A DNA stretch of 64,000 nt, taken from contig NZ_JBFMVT010000002.1 in NCBI RefSeq assembly GCF_040786275.1, positions 4,216,001 through 4,280,000 on the forward strand, in the 5' to 3' direction. The notes under the pieces are model-generated. The model ran no database searches. It was not told where the DNA came from and saw nothing but the letters and a program-made list of their open reading frames with translations. Position numbers and translations under genes: made by a program. This stretch comes from Buttiauxella gaviniae. GTDB lineage: Bacteria; Pseudomonadota; Gammaproteobacteria; Enterobacterales; Enterobacteriaceae. Of the stretch, positions 53,301 through 61,666 are shown piece after piece. The stretch's first letter is position 1; the number at the start of each line of letters is the position of its first letter.

Positions 53301-56300
53301 TAAGCCTGAAAGCGATGAGCGGAGACAGCACGTCAAATGTCACGCTGGGCGGCCAGACGTTAAAACTCACCAATGATAAAACGGGGAGTACTTTTGCCGG
53401 GGTGATAAGTGGCTCGGGCGATATTGAACTGAACGGCGTGAACGAAACTCTCAGTGGCGTTAACACTTACAGCGGAAACACCACCGTAACGGACGGATCA
53501 TTACTGCTGTCTGGCGACGGAAGTCTCGCAGACTCTCAACTACTGACGCTGACCAACAGCCAGTTTGACGTGACGGGGATTAACACGGCAACCAGCATAT
53601 CGGCGCTTGCCGGCGACAGTACCGCTGAAGTCTTACTCGGCAGCAAAGCACTCACCCTTACCGATGCACAAGGGGACTTCGGCGGAATCTTTACCGGTGA
53701 CGACTCATCAAACCTGACGATTACATCCGGGGCGCAAACGCTCAGCGGAACCAGCGATCATTTCGAGGGTGACGTGACGGTTGAAAATAATGCGCAACTT
53801 TATATCAATGGCTCTTTTGGCAGCGCTCTGAGCCTTATTGAAACGCAGGCTAAGGGTGTCCTGGGTGGTTCGGGTACGGTTGGCGGCGATGTCATCATCG
53901 ACGATGACGCAACCCTTTCACCGGGCAGCGCAGCAGGAAAACTGGGCACCCTGAATATTGCCGGGGCTTTGCAGCTTAACCAGAACAGCGTGCTGAACTA
54001 CCAGTTTGGTGAAGCGAATGTTGCGGGGGGCGCGCTTAACTCGCTCACCAGTGTCGGTGGCGACCTGATGCTTGACGGGCAACTGAATGTCAGTGCCTCG
54101 CCTGGCGGGAAATTTTTACCCGGCGTCTACCGTCTGTTTAATTATCAGGGGGAGTTAACGGATAACACTCTCGAGGTCAACTCACTTCCGGCGGGTGTCA
54201 ATCCGGCGGATATCTACGTGCAAACGGCGGTTAAAAATCAGGTTAACCTGATCAACAGCACGACCCGTAATCCACTGAATTTCTGGGAAGGTACCGATTC
54301 CGTCGCTAATGACGGAGTCATTTCTGGAGGGGATGGCACCTGGCGTGCCAGCCCCACGTCTGACTGGACCAATCAGTACGGGGCACCTAATGCTAACTGG
54401 GCGCAGCAGGGCTTTGCTGTTTTCTCAGCCGCACCGGGCAAAGTGAGCGTGGATAATGTAGATGGCGCCATCAATACCGACGGTATGCAGTTTGTGGTCG
54501 ACGGCTACCAGTTAGAGGACGGAGAGTTAACGCTACAGAAAAACAGCCAGGCAGACGGGGCGATTATTCGCGTGGGCGACGGCACCACTGCCGGGGCAGT
54601 CATCACCGCGACTATCGCCAGCAAACTGACCGGCAATACCGCACTGGTTAAAGAAGATGCGGGCACGCTGATCCTCTCCGGGAATAATGATTATACCGGC
54701 GGCACCTATATCAATGGCGGGACGCTTTCTGTAGCCGGTGATGGCAATCTGGGTGAGTCAACCGGCGCGGTTAACCTCAATAACGGCACCCTCCGCGTGA
54801 CCGATAATATGGTTACGCCGCGTGCCGTGGTGCTGAACAGTCTGAATGATGCGATTGAAGTTGATGCCGATAAGACCCTTACGTTGCAGCAGGGCCTCTC
54901 CGGTGCAGGATCGTTGACCAAACAGGGCGCAGGGGAATTGCAGCTTGAGCAGGCGAATACTTACGCAGGCAGCACGCTGATAGCCCAGGGAGTACTGAGC
55001 ACGCAAAATGCCGGTATTCTGAATGCCTCCTCACCTTTAACCATTGCGCAAAATGCGGGGCTAAACCTGGCAGGGAACACCCAGCAAACCGGTACATTAA
55101 CCAATGGGGGAACCCTTAATTTCGGTTCTCAGCCGGGAACGCAACTGGTTGTTAACGGTGATTATCAGGGAAACAACGGGCAACTGGTGATGAATGCAGC
55201 CCTGGCGGGCGATGACTCCCTGACCGATCAACTGAAAGTCAGCGGTAATACTTCCGGAAATACGCAACTGATTGTTACCAACCGGGCGGGATTAGGGGCA
55301 CAGACCGTCAACGGCGTTAAAGTGGTGGAGGTGGGCGGTCGATCAGACGGGATTTTCACGTTAAAAAGCGACTATCAGTTCCGCGGGCAGGGAGCCGTAA
55401 TCGTCGGGCCGTACTCGTATCAGCTCTATAAAAACGGGGTCAGCACGCCGCAGGACGGAGACTGGTACCTGCGCTCGCAGGTGACCAGCCCGGTGCCACC
55501 GGCTCCGCCTGCTTCTGTAGATACAACCGACTCAACCGGTTCGTATGGGGCTCCGCCGGCACCGACAGGTTCAGATGTGAGCTCTTCGTCTCAGGCGTTC
55601 CGCCCAATCTGGCAGCCGGGAGTCCCGCTTTACGAATCTTATCCGTCCGTACTGGCGCAGTTCAATCATCTCAGCACGCTAAAACAGCGGGTGGGGGGGC
55701 GCAACTGGTCGTCATCAGATACGCTGGAGAACGGCGTAGAACTCGGTAGCTGGGGCCGCATGGTCGGGAATAAAACCAAAGAAACCGCAACGTCTTCAGC
55801 CACCGACAGCACCCTGCGTACCAACAGTGTGATGTGGCAGGTCGGTGTGGATGGCGTGGTGCATGAAAATGCCAGTGGGACGCTGGTCGCGGGAGTGAAT
55901 GCGCGCTATGGCAACGTTAACGCAGATATTAAATCCCTGTTCGGCAACGGCAGTATTGACAGCACCGGATATGGCCCGGGCGCCACATTAACCTGGTACG
56001 GGAATAACGGCTGGTATGTTGATAACCAGGCGCAGTTTAACTGGTACAGCTCATCGCTTTATTCAGACACCTTAAAACGCAGCATGACGGAAAATAACCA
56101 TGCATATGGTTATGCGCTGAGTAGTGAAACAGGGAAACATATTCTTTTATCCGATAACTGGACGCTGACACCACAGGCTCAGGTGGTTTATTCCTGGGTT
56201 AATTTCCAGGATTTCACCGACCCGTATGGGACACACGTCACGGACGACAGCAACGGAAGTACACTGGTTCGCGTGGGCGTTTCGCCTGAATACCAGCGCG

Positions 56301-56578
56301 CCTGGTCAAAGGCAAATGAGACTTCGCATCTGCGTGTGTACGGCATTGCGAACCTGGAGAAAGCGTATTCCGCAGCCACGCAGATTGAGGTTTCAAATCT
56401 ACCGATGACACGTCGCACCCAGACGTTGTGGCAGAGTCTGGGCGGCGGGGGGGAAGTGCAATTAGCCAACGGCAAATACCAGTTCTACGGGGAAGTGAGC
56501 GCTAAAACCGCGCTGGAAAACACGCCAGAGAAGAACTACGCGCTTAATGCCACGGCAGGATTTAAGATGAACTTCTGA
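50345..56578 (+). CDS. Large type V autotransporter with glycine-rich N-terminus and duplicated passenger
   Basis: A 2077-residue classical autotransporter. An extended signal peptide is cut at about residue 41 (NPAFA-GG). A glycine-rich stretch follows (about 42-270, many GGAGG/GGGGG runs), then a beta-helix passenger with passenger-associated repeats such as TYTGQTTVNGGSL. Two homologous blocks of about 600 residues follow each other (about 445-880 and 1035-1450; NYQFG, GVYR(I/L)FNY, QVNLINST and GGDGTWR occur in both). Next come a Pro-rich linker (about 1720-1740) and a C-terminal 12-strand-type barrel (about 1795-2077) ending in FKMNF. Likely an adhesin or biofilm protein; no protease motif is seen. 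Confidence 0.9.
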   Translation: MDKYKKTSSALRVHRARLPIIPFSLSLLTLSISTIVNPAFAGGDGGNGGFNSSEYGFAGDAGDSTTGVGGNGGVGFKHGGGYNNGGGAGRVISTATTITTSVTGGAGGTGSDGDGTRGANGGGGGGTGVVAKGAIINKSVITGGAGGMGGTGRGGRTGSGGGGAGVVTNSSVTNSGTITGGSSTTTWNGGGGGGGAGIYVSGNTAQVSIINTGTINGGNGGNNLATPQGGRGGNGEGGAAGASRSAYSDGGMAIRGGNLLIQNAGVINAGAGGDGAQNYAIYFNGGTNQLLLSTGSVISGTVYGGGSDTLLLQNALATAGSDTTGGGSLDGSQYIGIEHLILNSGTWTLSNTLSLSDAILNNGLLLLTTGTSLGASVVKAQGGGLGAASDGITINKNITLLVNPDASGGNGLTLGGTHDFILSGVLSGAGDLNQTGSHKTTLTGINTYTGQTTVNGGSLNLSGNGSIANTRLLNIKSGSVDISAVNTGASLARLSGDSTGTLALGSKTLTLTNAQDTFAGNITGSGNLTIDEGSETFSGNSSTFSGTTTANDSASAIVTGTLGSSASQVNINSGGRLAGTGTVGGSVDIADNGILNPGLETATSPVGTLTIKKDLSLSDLSQLNYQFGSAYTPGGQNNDLTNVNGDLTLDGELNVTVTPGQKFNYGVYRIFNYDGTLNDNTLAIAKLPVGFDADDFYIQTNIKGQVNLINSTGITLRFWDGDNGTPNDSAIQGGDGTWRDSVTDPWTIETGKLNSSWSDKNFAVFMGTGGTVTVDNTDGDINTSGMQFYVDGYTLEDGTLTLTPVDGDTDSIIRVGDGSEPSSGYIATINSILTGASGLSKEGYGKLILGGVNTYTGDTTIESGVLSVAQSNNLGDASGKVILDGGTLETRTTLNLNRDISLTDEGGALQTDTDTTLTDDRGISGTGDLTKLGDGTLRLTGKNSYTGATNIKGGTLSLSQEGSLTASKQVDLENGTLDISTANQPVSLKAMSGDSTSNVTLGGQTLKLTNDKTGSTFAGVISGSGDIELNGVNETLSGVNTYSGNTTVTDGSLLLSGDGSLADSQLLTLTNSQFDVTGINTATSISALAGDSTAEVLLGSKALTLTDAQGDFGGIFTGDDSSNLTITSGAQTLSGTSDHFEGDVTVENNAQLYINGSFGSALSLIETQAKGVLGGSGTVGGDVIIDDDATLSPGSAAGKLGTLNIAGALQLNQNSVLNYQFGEANVAGGALNSLTSVGGDLMLDGQLNVSASPGGKFLPGVYRLFNYQGELTDNTLEVNSLPAGVNPADIYVQTAVKNQVNLINSTTRNPLNFWEGTDSVANDGVISGGDGTWRASPTSDWTNQYGAPNANWAQQGFAVFSAAPGKVSVDNVDGAINTDGMQFVVDGYQLEDGELTLQKNSQADGAIIRVGDGTTAGAVITATIASKLTGNTALVKEDAGTLILSGNNDYTGGTYINGGTLSVAGDGNLGESTGAVNLNNGTLRVTDNMVTPRAVVLNSLNDAIEVDADKTLTLQQGLSGAGSLTKQGAGELQLEQANTYAGSTLIAQGVLSTQNAGILNASSPLTIAQNAGLNLAGNTQQTGTLTNGGTLNFGSQPGTQLVVNGDYQGNNGQLVMNAALAGDDSLTDQLKVSGNTSGNTQLIVTNRAGLGAQTVNGVKVVEVGGRSDGIFTLKSDYQFRGQGAVIVGPYSYQLYKNGVSTPQDGDWYLRSQVTSPVPPAPPASVDTTDSTGSYGAPPAPTGSDVSSSSQAFRPIWQPGVPLYESYPSVLAQFNHLSTLKQRVGGRNWSSSDTLENGVELGSWGRMVGNKTKETATSSATDSTLRTNSVMWQVGVDGVVHENASGTLVAGVNARYGNVNADIKSLFGNGSIDSTGYGPGATLTWYGNNGWYVDNQAQFNWYSSSLYSDTLKRSMTENNHAYGYALSSETGKHILLSDNWTLTPQAQVVYSWVNFQDFTDPYGTHVTDDSNGSTLVRVGVSPEYQRAWSKANETSHLRVYGIANLEKAYSAATQIEVSNLPMTRRTQTLWQSLGGGGEVQLANGKYQFYGEVSAKTALENTPEKNYALNATAGFKMNF

Positions 56579-56605
56579 TTATCATTACATTCATCTTCCT
56601 GAACG

Positions 56606-56639
56606 AATGGCGCCGTTACTGATAACGGCGCCATTTTTA
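56606..56639 (+). terminator. Strong terminator after autotransporter 1
   Basis: AATGGCGCCGTTA (56606-56618) and TAACGGCGCCATT (56623-56635) are perfectly complementary, followed by TTTTATTT. Confidence 0.9.
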
Positions 56640-56787
56640 TTTAGAGCTAAAATCGCGCTCCGTTTTATTTAACATCCCCCATTAAACTTCCGGTACTAAA
56701 AGTAATCATTCTGAAGGGGAGGGTAAACAAAGAGTGAAATCTGTTCCGGAATATAATTCAGAAGTGCACCTTAAATTTTATATTACG

Positions 56788-56817
56788 AAAAAAAGCCCCG
56801 CCAGAAACTGGCAGGGC
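56788..56817 (-). terminator. Terminator of the system 3 adaptor gene
   Basis: Read on the minus strand, GCCCTGCCAG-TTT-CTGGCGGGGC is followed by seven T residues, a clear rho-independent terminator 44 bases past the adaptor stop. Confidence 0.9.
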
Positions 56818-56860
56818 AAGTCATACAAAGAGCAAAAGAAACTTATAACATGAGGGAGTA

Positions 56861-58315
56861 TTAACGTTCGTGAAGCGAACTCGTTGCCATATCATAGACA
56901 GGCGAAATAAGGTAATCGATCAGGCGGCGCTTATCGGTTTTAATCTCGGCGGTGATCCCCATGCCCGGTACCAGATTAACTTTGCGGCCATCAATCATCA
57001 TATGGTTATCATTGAGCTTAATGGTCAGGGGATATACCAGATTTTGCGTTGCCTGGCTGCCACCGCTGTTTTTCTGATTCGCCTGAGAAGCATGCGTCGG
57101 GTCCATCTGCGATTGCTGAGCGTCCATTGTCGGGATCGCATCCTGGGAAACTTTTACCACCGTGCCATCAAGCGTGCCGTACCGGGTGAAAGGGAAGGCA
57201 TCGACTTTAATATCCACCTGCTGGCCTTCCCGGATAAAACCAATTTCCTGATTAGGGACATACGCAATAACTTCCATCGTGGTGCCTTCCGGTACCACAC
57301 GCATCACTTCATTTCCGGAAGACACCACCTGACCAATGGTTGTCAGGCTTAATGCCGCGACGGTTCCGTTGATGGGGGCGCGCAATGTCATATGGTCAAG
57401 CTGCGCTTTCGCTTCAACGACTTTTTGGGTCAACGAAGAGACCTGGCGCTCGGCGGTGACCAGTTGCTGGAGATTATTAGCTACAAAGTCATCGCGTGTT
57501 TTAATAAACCCGGCCTCAAGGATCGCTTTATTTGACACCGTATCAGCCAGTTGCGACTGGGAGGAAACCAGATTCCCGCGCGCCTCTTTTACCGAAGACA
57601 TCACCTGCAGCCAGTCATCCTGAGAAACAACCTGCTTTGCAACCAGCGCCTTTCGGATAGTCATACGTTGCGATAGCGTTTCAATCAGGCTTTGCTGGGA
57701 GGCAATGGTATTTCTGGCTGACGTTTCACGCGATGCGTTCTGGGCAATCTGCGCAAGAATATTCTGCAAATCTGAATTTAGTTTTGCCAGCTCCCCCTGC
57801 ATAACCGTGGCTTCGCGCTGCTTAATACTGTCATCTGTGACGTCGGTGTCACTCCACACAATGGAGTCATTAACATTCACGCGCGGGTTGGCCAGAGTAA
57901 TACCGGATACCAGCATGTTTTCTTTCTGGCGACGCAGCGTTTCCGCCTTATAGGAAGCGAGACTGGTGCTTGCATCAATAAACTGCGAGTTCACTTCACT
58001 GGTGTCCAGCGTGGCCAGAATTTGCCCCTTTTCAACCCAGTCACCGTTCTGCACCAGAATACGCTCAACCTTTCCGGTCACCAGCGACTCAACCACTTTA
58101 ACGTTTCCCTGCGGCTGTACTTTTCCGCTTGAAGAGGCGATAACATCCAGTTTGCCAATAAATGACCAGACAAAAGCCAGAATAAATAAGGCAGCAATGG
58201 CATAGAGTAAACGGACGCCAACAGGCGAGGGCGGGGACTCCATGACTTCCAGAACCGAAGGTAAAAATTCACGATCGCTGGAAAAGTTTTTTGGCATCAC
58301 ATTGAACATTTTCAT
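56861..58315 (-). CDS. HlyD-family membrane fusion protein of type I system 3
   Basis: A 484-residue adaptor: helix about 37-57 (LYAIAALFILAFVWSFIGKL), first lipoyl half VERILVQNGDWVEKGQILAT, coiled coil about 120-315, second half LRAPINGTVAALSLTTIGQV, barrel YVPNQEIGFIREGQQVDIKV, end LIDYLISPVYDMATSSLHER. It is a duplicate of the system 2 adaptor. Its ATG overlaps the exporter stop by one base (TGATG), giving translational coupling. Confidence 0.9.
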   Translation of the reverse strand: MKMFNVMPKNFSSDREFLPSVLEVMESPPSPVGVRLLYAIAALFILAFVWSFIGKLDVIASSSGKVQPQGNVKVVESLVTGKVERILVQNGDWVEKGQILATLDTSEVNSQFIDASTSLASYKAETLRRQKENMLVSGITLANPRVNVNDSIVWSDTDVTDDSIKQREATVMQGELAKLNSDLQNILAQIAQNASRETSARNTIASQQSLIETLSQRMTIRKALVAKQVVSQDDWLQVMSSVKEARGNLVSSQSQLADTVSNKAILEAGFIKTRDDFVANNLQQLVTAERQVSSLTQKVVEAKAQLDHMTLRAPINGTVAALSLTTIGQVVSSGNEVMRVVPEGTTMEVIAYVPNQEIGFIREGQQVDIKVDAFPFTRYGTLDGTVVKVSQDAIPTMDAQQSQMDPTHASQANQKNSGGSQATQNLVYPLTIKLNDNHMMIDGRKVNLVPGMGITAEIKTDKRRLIDYLISPVYDMATSSLHER

Positions 58316-60522
58316 CAGGCCGTCTCCTCCGCAGCAGAACTGGTTTCCAGTTCGTCTTCATTAGCACTTTGTAAAGACCAGAGATGGGAATAGATCCCGC
58401 TATGCTGGAGTAATTCACTGTGCGTACCCTGTTCCATAATTTCGCCATTTGCCATGCTGATAATACGGTCGCAGTTGCGCACCGTTGACAGACGGTGGGC
58501 AATCATAATGACGGTGCGCCCTTTAATAATGTGTTTCATATTTCTGCGGATAATACTTTCGCTTTCATAATCCAGGGCACTGGTTGCTTCATCAAAAATG
58601 AGTATTGCCGGATTGGTGGCTAAAGCCCGCGCGATGGCAATACGCTGACGCTGGCCGCCGGATAAATTACCGCCGCGCTCTTCAACGATAGTGTCATAGC
58701 CTGCCGGCAGGCGGGAGATGAACTCATGTGCGCCTGCCAGATGAGCCGCCTGCATAACGGCTTGACGCGACATATTTGGGTTAGCGAAGGCAATGTTTTC
58801 ATGTACGGTGCGGTTGAACAGAATATTTTCCTGTAACACCACGCCAATATTACGACGTAACCAGGCCGGGTCCGTATTCAGAATATCCACACCGTCGACG
58901 GTAATATTGCCTTCCGTCGGTAAGTACAGGCGCTGAATAAGTTTGGTGAGCGTGGATTTTCCTGAACCGGATGACCCGACAATGCCGACAACTTCGCCTG
59001 CTTTGATCTCCAGGTCGATATTTTTCAGAATCGCCGGGGTATTAGGTTTATAAGCAAAACTGACATCGTTAAAACGGATATTGCCTTTAATCTGGGAGAA
59101 AGCCCCGTGCTGTTGGGTAATAAATTCAGGCTGCTCGTTCAGAATATCGCCCAGGCGTTCAACGGAAACCTGAACCTGCTGGAAATCCTGCCACAACTGA
59201 GAGATCCGCAGTATCGGCTGCACAACCTGGCCTGAAATCATGTTGAAGGCAATCAGCTCCCCCACGCTCAGAGAACCATTGATAACGGCCCCTGCGCCAA
59301 AGAACAGGATCAGAACCGAGAACAGTTTGTTGACGAACAGAATCAGGTTCTGACCTACCGAGGTGAGCTGTGTGGCTTCAAACGACGCGTGAACATACGA
59401 AGCCAGTTTGTCATCCCACTGTTTACGGAACATCGGCTCGACGGCGGACGCTTTAACGGTCTGCGCCCCGACGACGGTTTCAACCAGAAACTGCTGGCTT
59501 GCAGCACCGGTGGTGAATTTATCATCTATTTTCTTCTTGATTGACGGGCGCATGGCGAAAGTAATCAGGAAATAGACCGGAATGCTGGCAAGTGTTATCA
59601 GGGCCAGGAACGGAGAGTAAAGGAACAAAACCGCTAAAAAGATCACGATGAAAAAGAGATCGATGACGGAAAACAGCGCCTGACCGGTAAAGAAGTTACG
59701 GATGTTCTCAAGCTCACGGATACGTGCGACGGTGTTGCCGGCACTGCGTGCTTCAAAATAACGCATCGGCAGGGCAAACAGATGATGGAAGAGGCGACGG
59801 CCCAGTTCAACATCAATCCGGTTGGCGGTATGCGCCAATACCCATGTGCGCAAATAGCGCATCACCACTTCAAAAAAGCCAATTACAAATAGCCCGATAG
59901 ATAAGACAACCAGTGTCTCATAGCTTTTATGCACCAGAACTTTATCAATAATGACCTGGAAAAAGAGGGGCGTAATCAGGGCAAAAATCTGGATGAAAAA
60001 AGAGGCGACAATAACGTGAATTAAAGGCTTACGATAACGCCGCAGGGTGGGCATAAACCATGTCACAGAAAACCCTTCCGGGTTTTTACCTTTGCCCAGT
60101 AATTTCCGCTGCACCAGAATGATTTCGCCCTGAATCCGGGTCAGTAGTTCATCCATGGATAAAATGGAATTTGTACGCGAGGTTGTGTCGAACAGGCGAA
60201 ACTGGTTTTGCTCATTCTTACCCGTCAGCACGTAATATTTCCCGTCATCCAGTTTCACAATGGCGGGAAGCGGGAGTTTCAGGAGACGTTTTTCATTATA
60301 TTGAGAAATCACGCGCGCCTTCATATCAATCAGATGGGCGGCACGTAAAATATCTTTTGCTTCGGCATGGACGTCCGTGAGCACCAGGTCCCTTTTAATA
60401 AACTCAGGATTGGCCGGGACATGATAATAATGCGCAATGGAACATAAGCTGTAAATTCCACTGTCAATATTATCAGGCTGCGATGAAGCCTTCTGTGAAG
60501 AATGGTTTTCTTGTTTGCTCAT
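58315..60522 (-). CDS. Type I secretion ABC exporter with degenerate C39-like domain (system 3)
   Basis: A 735-residue HlyB-type exporter. The C39-like domain has SLCSIAHYYHV but a Tyr in place of the catalytic His (DGKYYVL). Six membrane helices are followed by an ATPase with GSSGSGKST, NLSGGQRQRIAIARAL and ILIFDEATSALD. It is very similar to system 2 across the protein. It lies downstream of the RTX gene at 60652 on the same strand, so the RTX protein is its nearest candidate substrate. No outer-membrane channel gene is included; the system 1 channel or cellular TolC would be needed. Confidence 0.9.
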   Translation of the reverse strand: MSKQENHSSQKASSQPDNIDSGIYSLCSIAHYYHVPANPEFIKRDLVLTDVHAEAKDILRAAHLIDMKARVISQYNEKRLLKLPLPAIVKLDDGKYYVLTGKNEQNQFRLFDTTSRTNSILSMDELLTRIQGEIILVQRKLLGKGKNPEGFSVTWFMPTLRRYRKPLIHVIVASFFIQIFALITPLFFQVIIDKVLVHKSYETLVVLSIGLFVIGFFEVVMRYLRTWVLAHTANRIDVELGRRLFHHLFALPMRYFEARSAGNTVARIRELENIRNFFTGQALFSVIDLFFIVIFLAVLFLYSPFLALITLASIPVYFLITFAMRPSIKKKIDDKFTTGAASQQFLVETVVGAQTVKASAVEPMFRKQWDDKLASYVHASFEATQLTSVGQNLILFVNKLFSVLILFFGAGAVINGSLSVGELIAFNMISGQVVQPILRISQLWQDFQQVQVSVERLGDILNEQPEFITQQHGAFSQIKGNIRFNDVSFAYKPNTPAILKNIDLEIKAGEVVGIVGSSGSGKSTLTKLIQRLYLPTEGNITVDGVDILNTDPAWLRRNIGVVLQENILFNRTVHENIAFANPNMSRQAVMQAAHLAGAHEFISRLPAGYDTIVEERGGNLSGGQRQRIAIARALATNPAILIFDEATSALDYESESIIRRNMKHIIKGRTVIMIAHRLSTVRNCDRIISMANGEIMEQGTHSELLQHSGIYSHLWSLQSANEDELETSSAAEETA

Positions 60523-60610
60523 AAGAAATTCTCAGATTGATTTTTTATTTTTATGAAAGGCTGAAATGACTCAGCCTTTATTTTATTAATAATGCGGGAG
60601 TACACTGACA

Positions 60611-60632
60611 CGAACCTGCCCGTGCAGGTTCG
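60611..60632 (-). promoter_or_regulatory. Hairpin between the RTX gene and type I system 3
   Basis: CGAACCTGC (60611-60619) and GCAGGTTCG (60624-60632) pair perfectly around CCGT. On the minus strand no U-run follows, so it may stabilise the RTX mRNA or only partly end transcription, keeping exporter levels below substrate levels. Confidence 0.5.
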
Positions 60633-60651
60633 GTTTCTGATGGAAATTAAG

Positions 60652-61275
60652 TTAAATAGCTTTGAAACTGAAATCTGAGGACGTCAACTGGGACTGGTTT
60701 TGCACCTGAATGGCATAATGGTCAGAAACCGCCAGTTGAATACCGGTTGTGCCATCGGCGTTATGCAATGCGGTCACACCTTTATCTTCAGTTGTCAGCA
60801 AGCCATCGTTGTTGGTGTCAAATTTACTGAAGCTCAGGGAGCGGTCGTACGATACAATATCGATGCTATCAATGCTGCTGAAGTCCTGAATGGCCATGAT
60901 ATTAGAACCTTTCATAGAACTGGACTCGAAGGCGTTAAGCACAAAATGGTCAGCACCGGTGCCGCCGTTCATGGTGTTAACGCCAACATAGCAATTGCCC
61001 GTGAACATGTAATCAATACCAGAACCACCATACATAGTATTATTGCCAGCATAACCTGCCATGCGATCATTGCCAGCACCACCAAACATCACATCATCGC
61101 CATCATAACCACGTAAAAGGTCATCTCCTGCATTGCCGTACATGGTGTCATTAGCGTTAGTTCCCTGAGTCAGGGTGTCGCCCAGCAAAGCATCGTTACC
61201 ACCAACAGAATAGCCTTCTAAGTTATAATTAACTTTTGCGACTTTCTGGTTTGTTTTTAAAATAATCGTTTCCAT
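60652..61275 (-). CDS. Small RTX calcium-binding protein with an EF-hand-like loop
   Basis: I chose METIILKTNQ at 61275 (AAAGGTAAAG upstream), giving 207 residues; an ATG at 61326 is possible but has no site. Residues 38-110 are RTX nonapeptides (GNAGDDLL, GYDGDDVMFGGAGNDRM, GGSGIDYM, GGTGADHFVL), which fold into a calcium beta-roll. DTNNDGLLTTED (153-164) is a canonical EF-hand loop. No catalytic domain and no signal peptide are present. The C-terminus resembles the serralysin/M10 C-terminal type I targeting region. It is likely exported by system 3 just downstream and may act as a calcium-dependent structural or scaffold protein. Confidence 0.85.
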   Translation of the reverse strand: METIILKTNQKVAKVNYNLEGYSVGGNDALLGDTLTQGTNANDTMYGNAGDDLLRGYDGDDVMFGGAGNDRMAGYAGNNTMYGGSGIDYMFTGNCYVGVNTMNGGTGADHFVLNAFESSSMKGSNIMAIQDFSSIDSIDIVSYDRSLSFSKFDTNNDGLLTTEDKGVTALHNADGTTGIQLAVSDHYAIQVQNQSQLTSSDFSFKAI

Positions 61276-61666
61276 TGTCTTTACCTTTTTCATTTGCAGT
61301 GTGTAGTTGTTTTTTATTCGGAGCAATCATCTCGCCGCCGATGGGATAAATTTAATCTTTCTTTTTTAACTGCGCAATATCAATTAAGAACCAAAAGCCA
61401 ACATCAGAATCCCCCTACAAATATATTCTTTAAAAAATTATTTTTTGTAGGATTGGAAACCTAAAGGCCTTAAAAACAATGACTTAAAACCACTCGCCTC
61501 TATATTTGTAAGATTCATAATATTTATTTTGTAGTATTTTTCCTGCATTAATGAAGGGTAAGGATATTCTTACGATTATCTATTGCAGAGTTGTTAAATG
61601 TAGAGCTAATTTGAAAAGGAGACGTTGAATTGAAATAACTTATCTGTTCTTTTTGGATTAACTTAA
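61276..61666. promoter_or_regulatory. Divergent promoter region of the RTX gene and autotransporter 2
   Basis: This A/T-rich interval of 391 bases has no gene. CCTACAAA (61414-61421) and TTTGTAGG (61444-61451) form an 8-bp inverted repeat with a 22-base A/T spacer; its function is unknown. Confidence 0.4.

Noticed and set aside
28695-60522. Bacteriocin exporters with active C39 leader peptidase
   Set aside because: The N-terminal domains lack the catalytic Cys and/or His, and no double-glycine leader peptides were seen nearby; HlyB-type exporters fit better.
61414-61451. Riboswitch or terminator between the RTX gene and autotransporter 2
   Set aside because: Only an 8-bp stem with a 22-base A/T loop is visible; there is too little structure to support either call.
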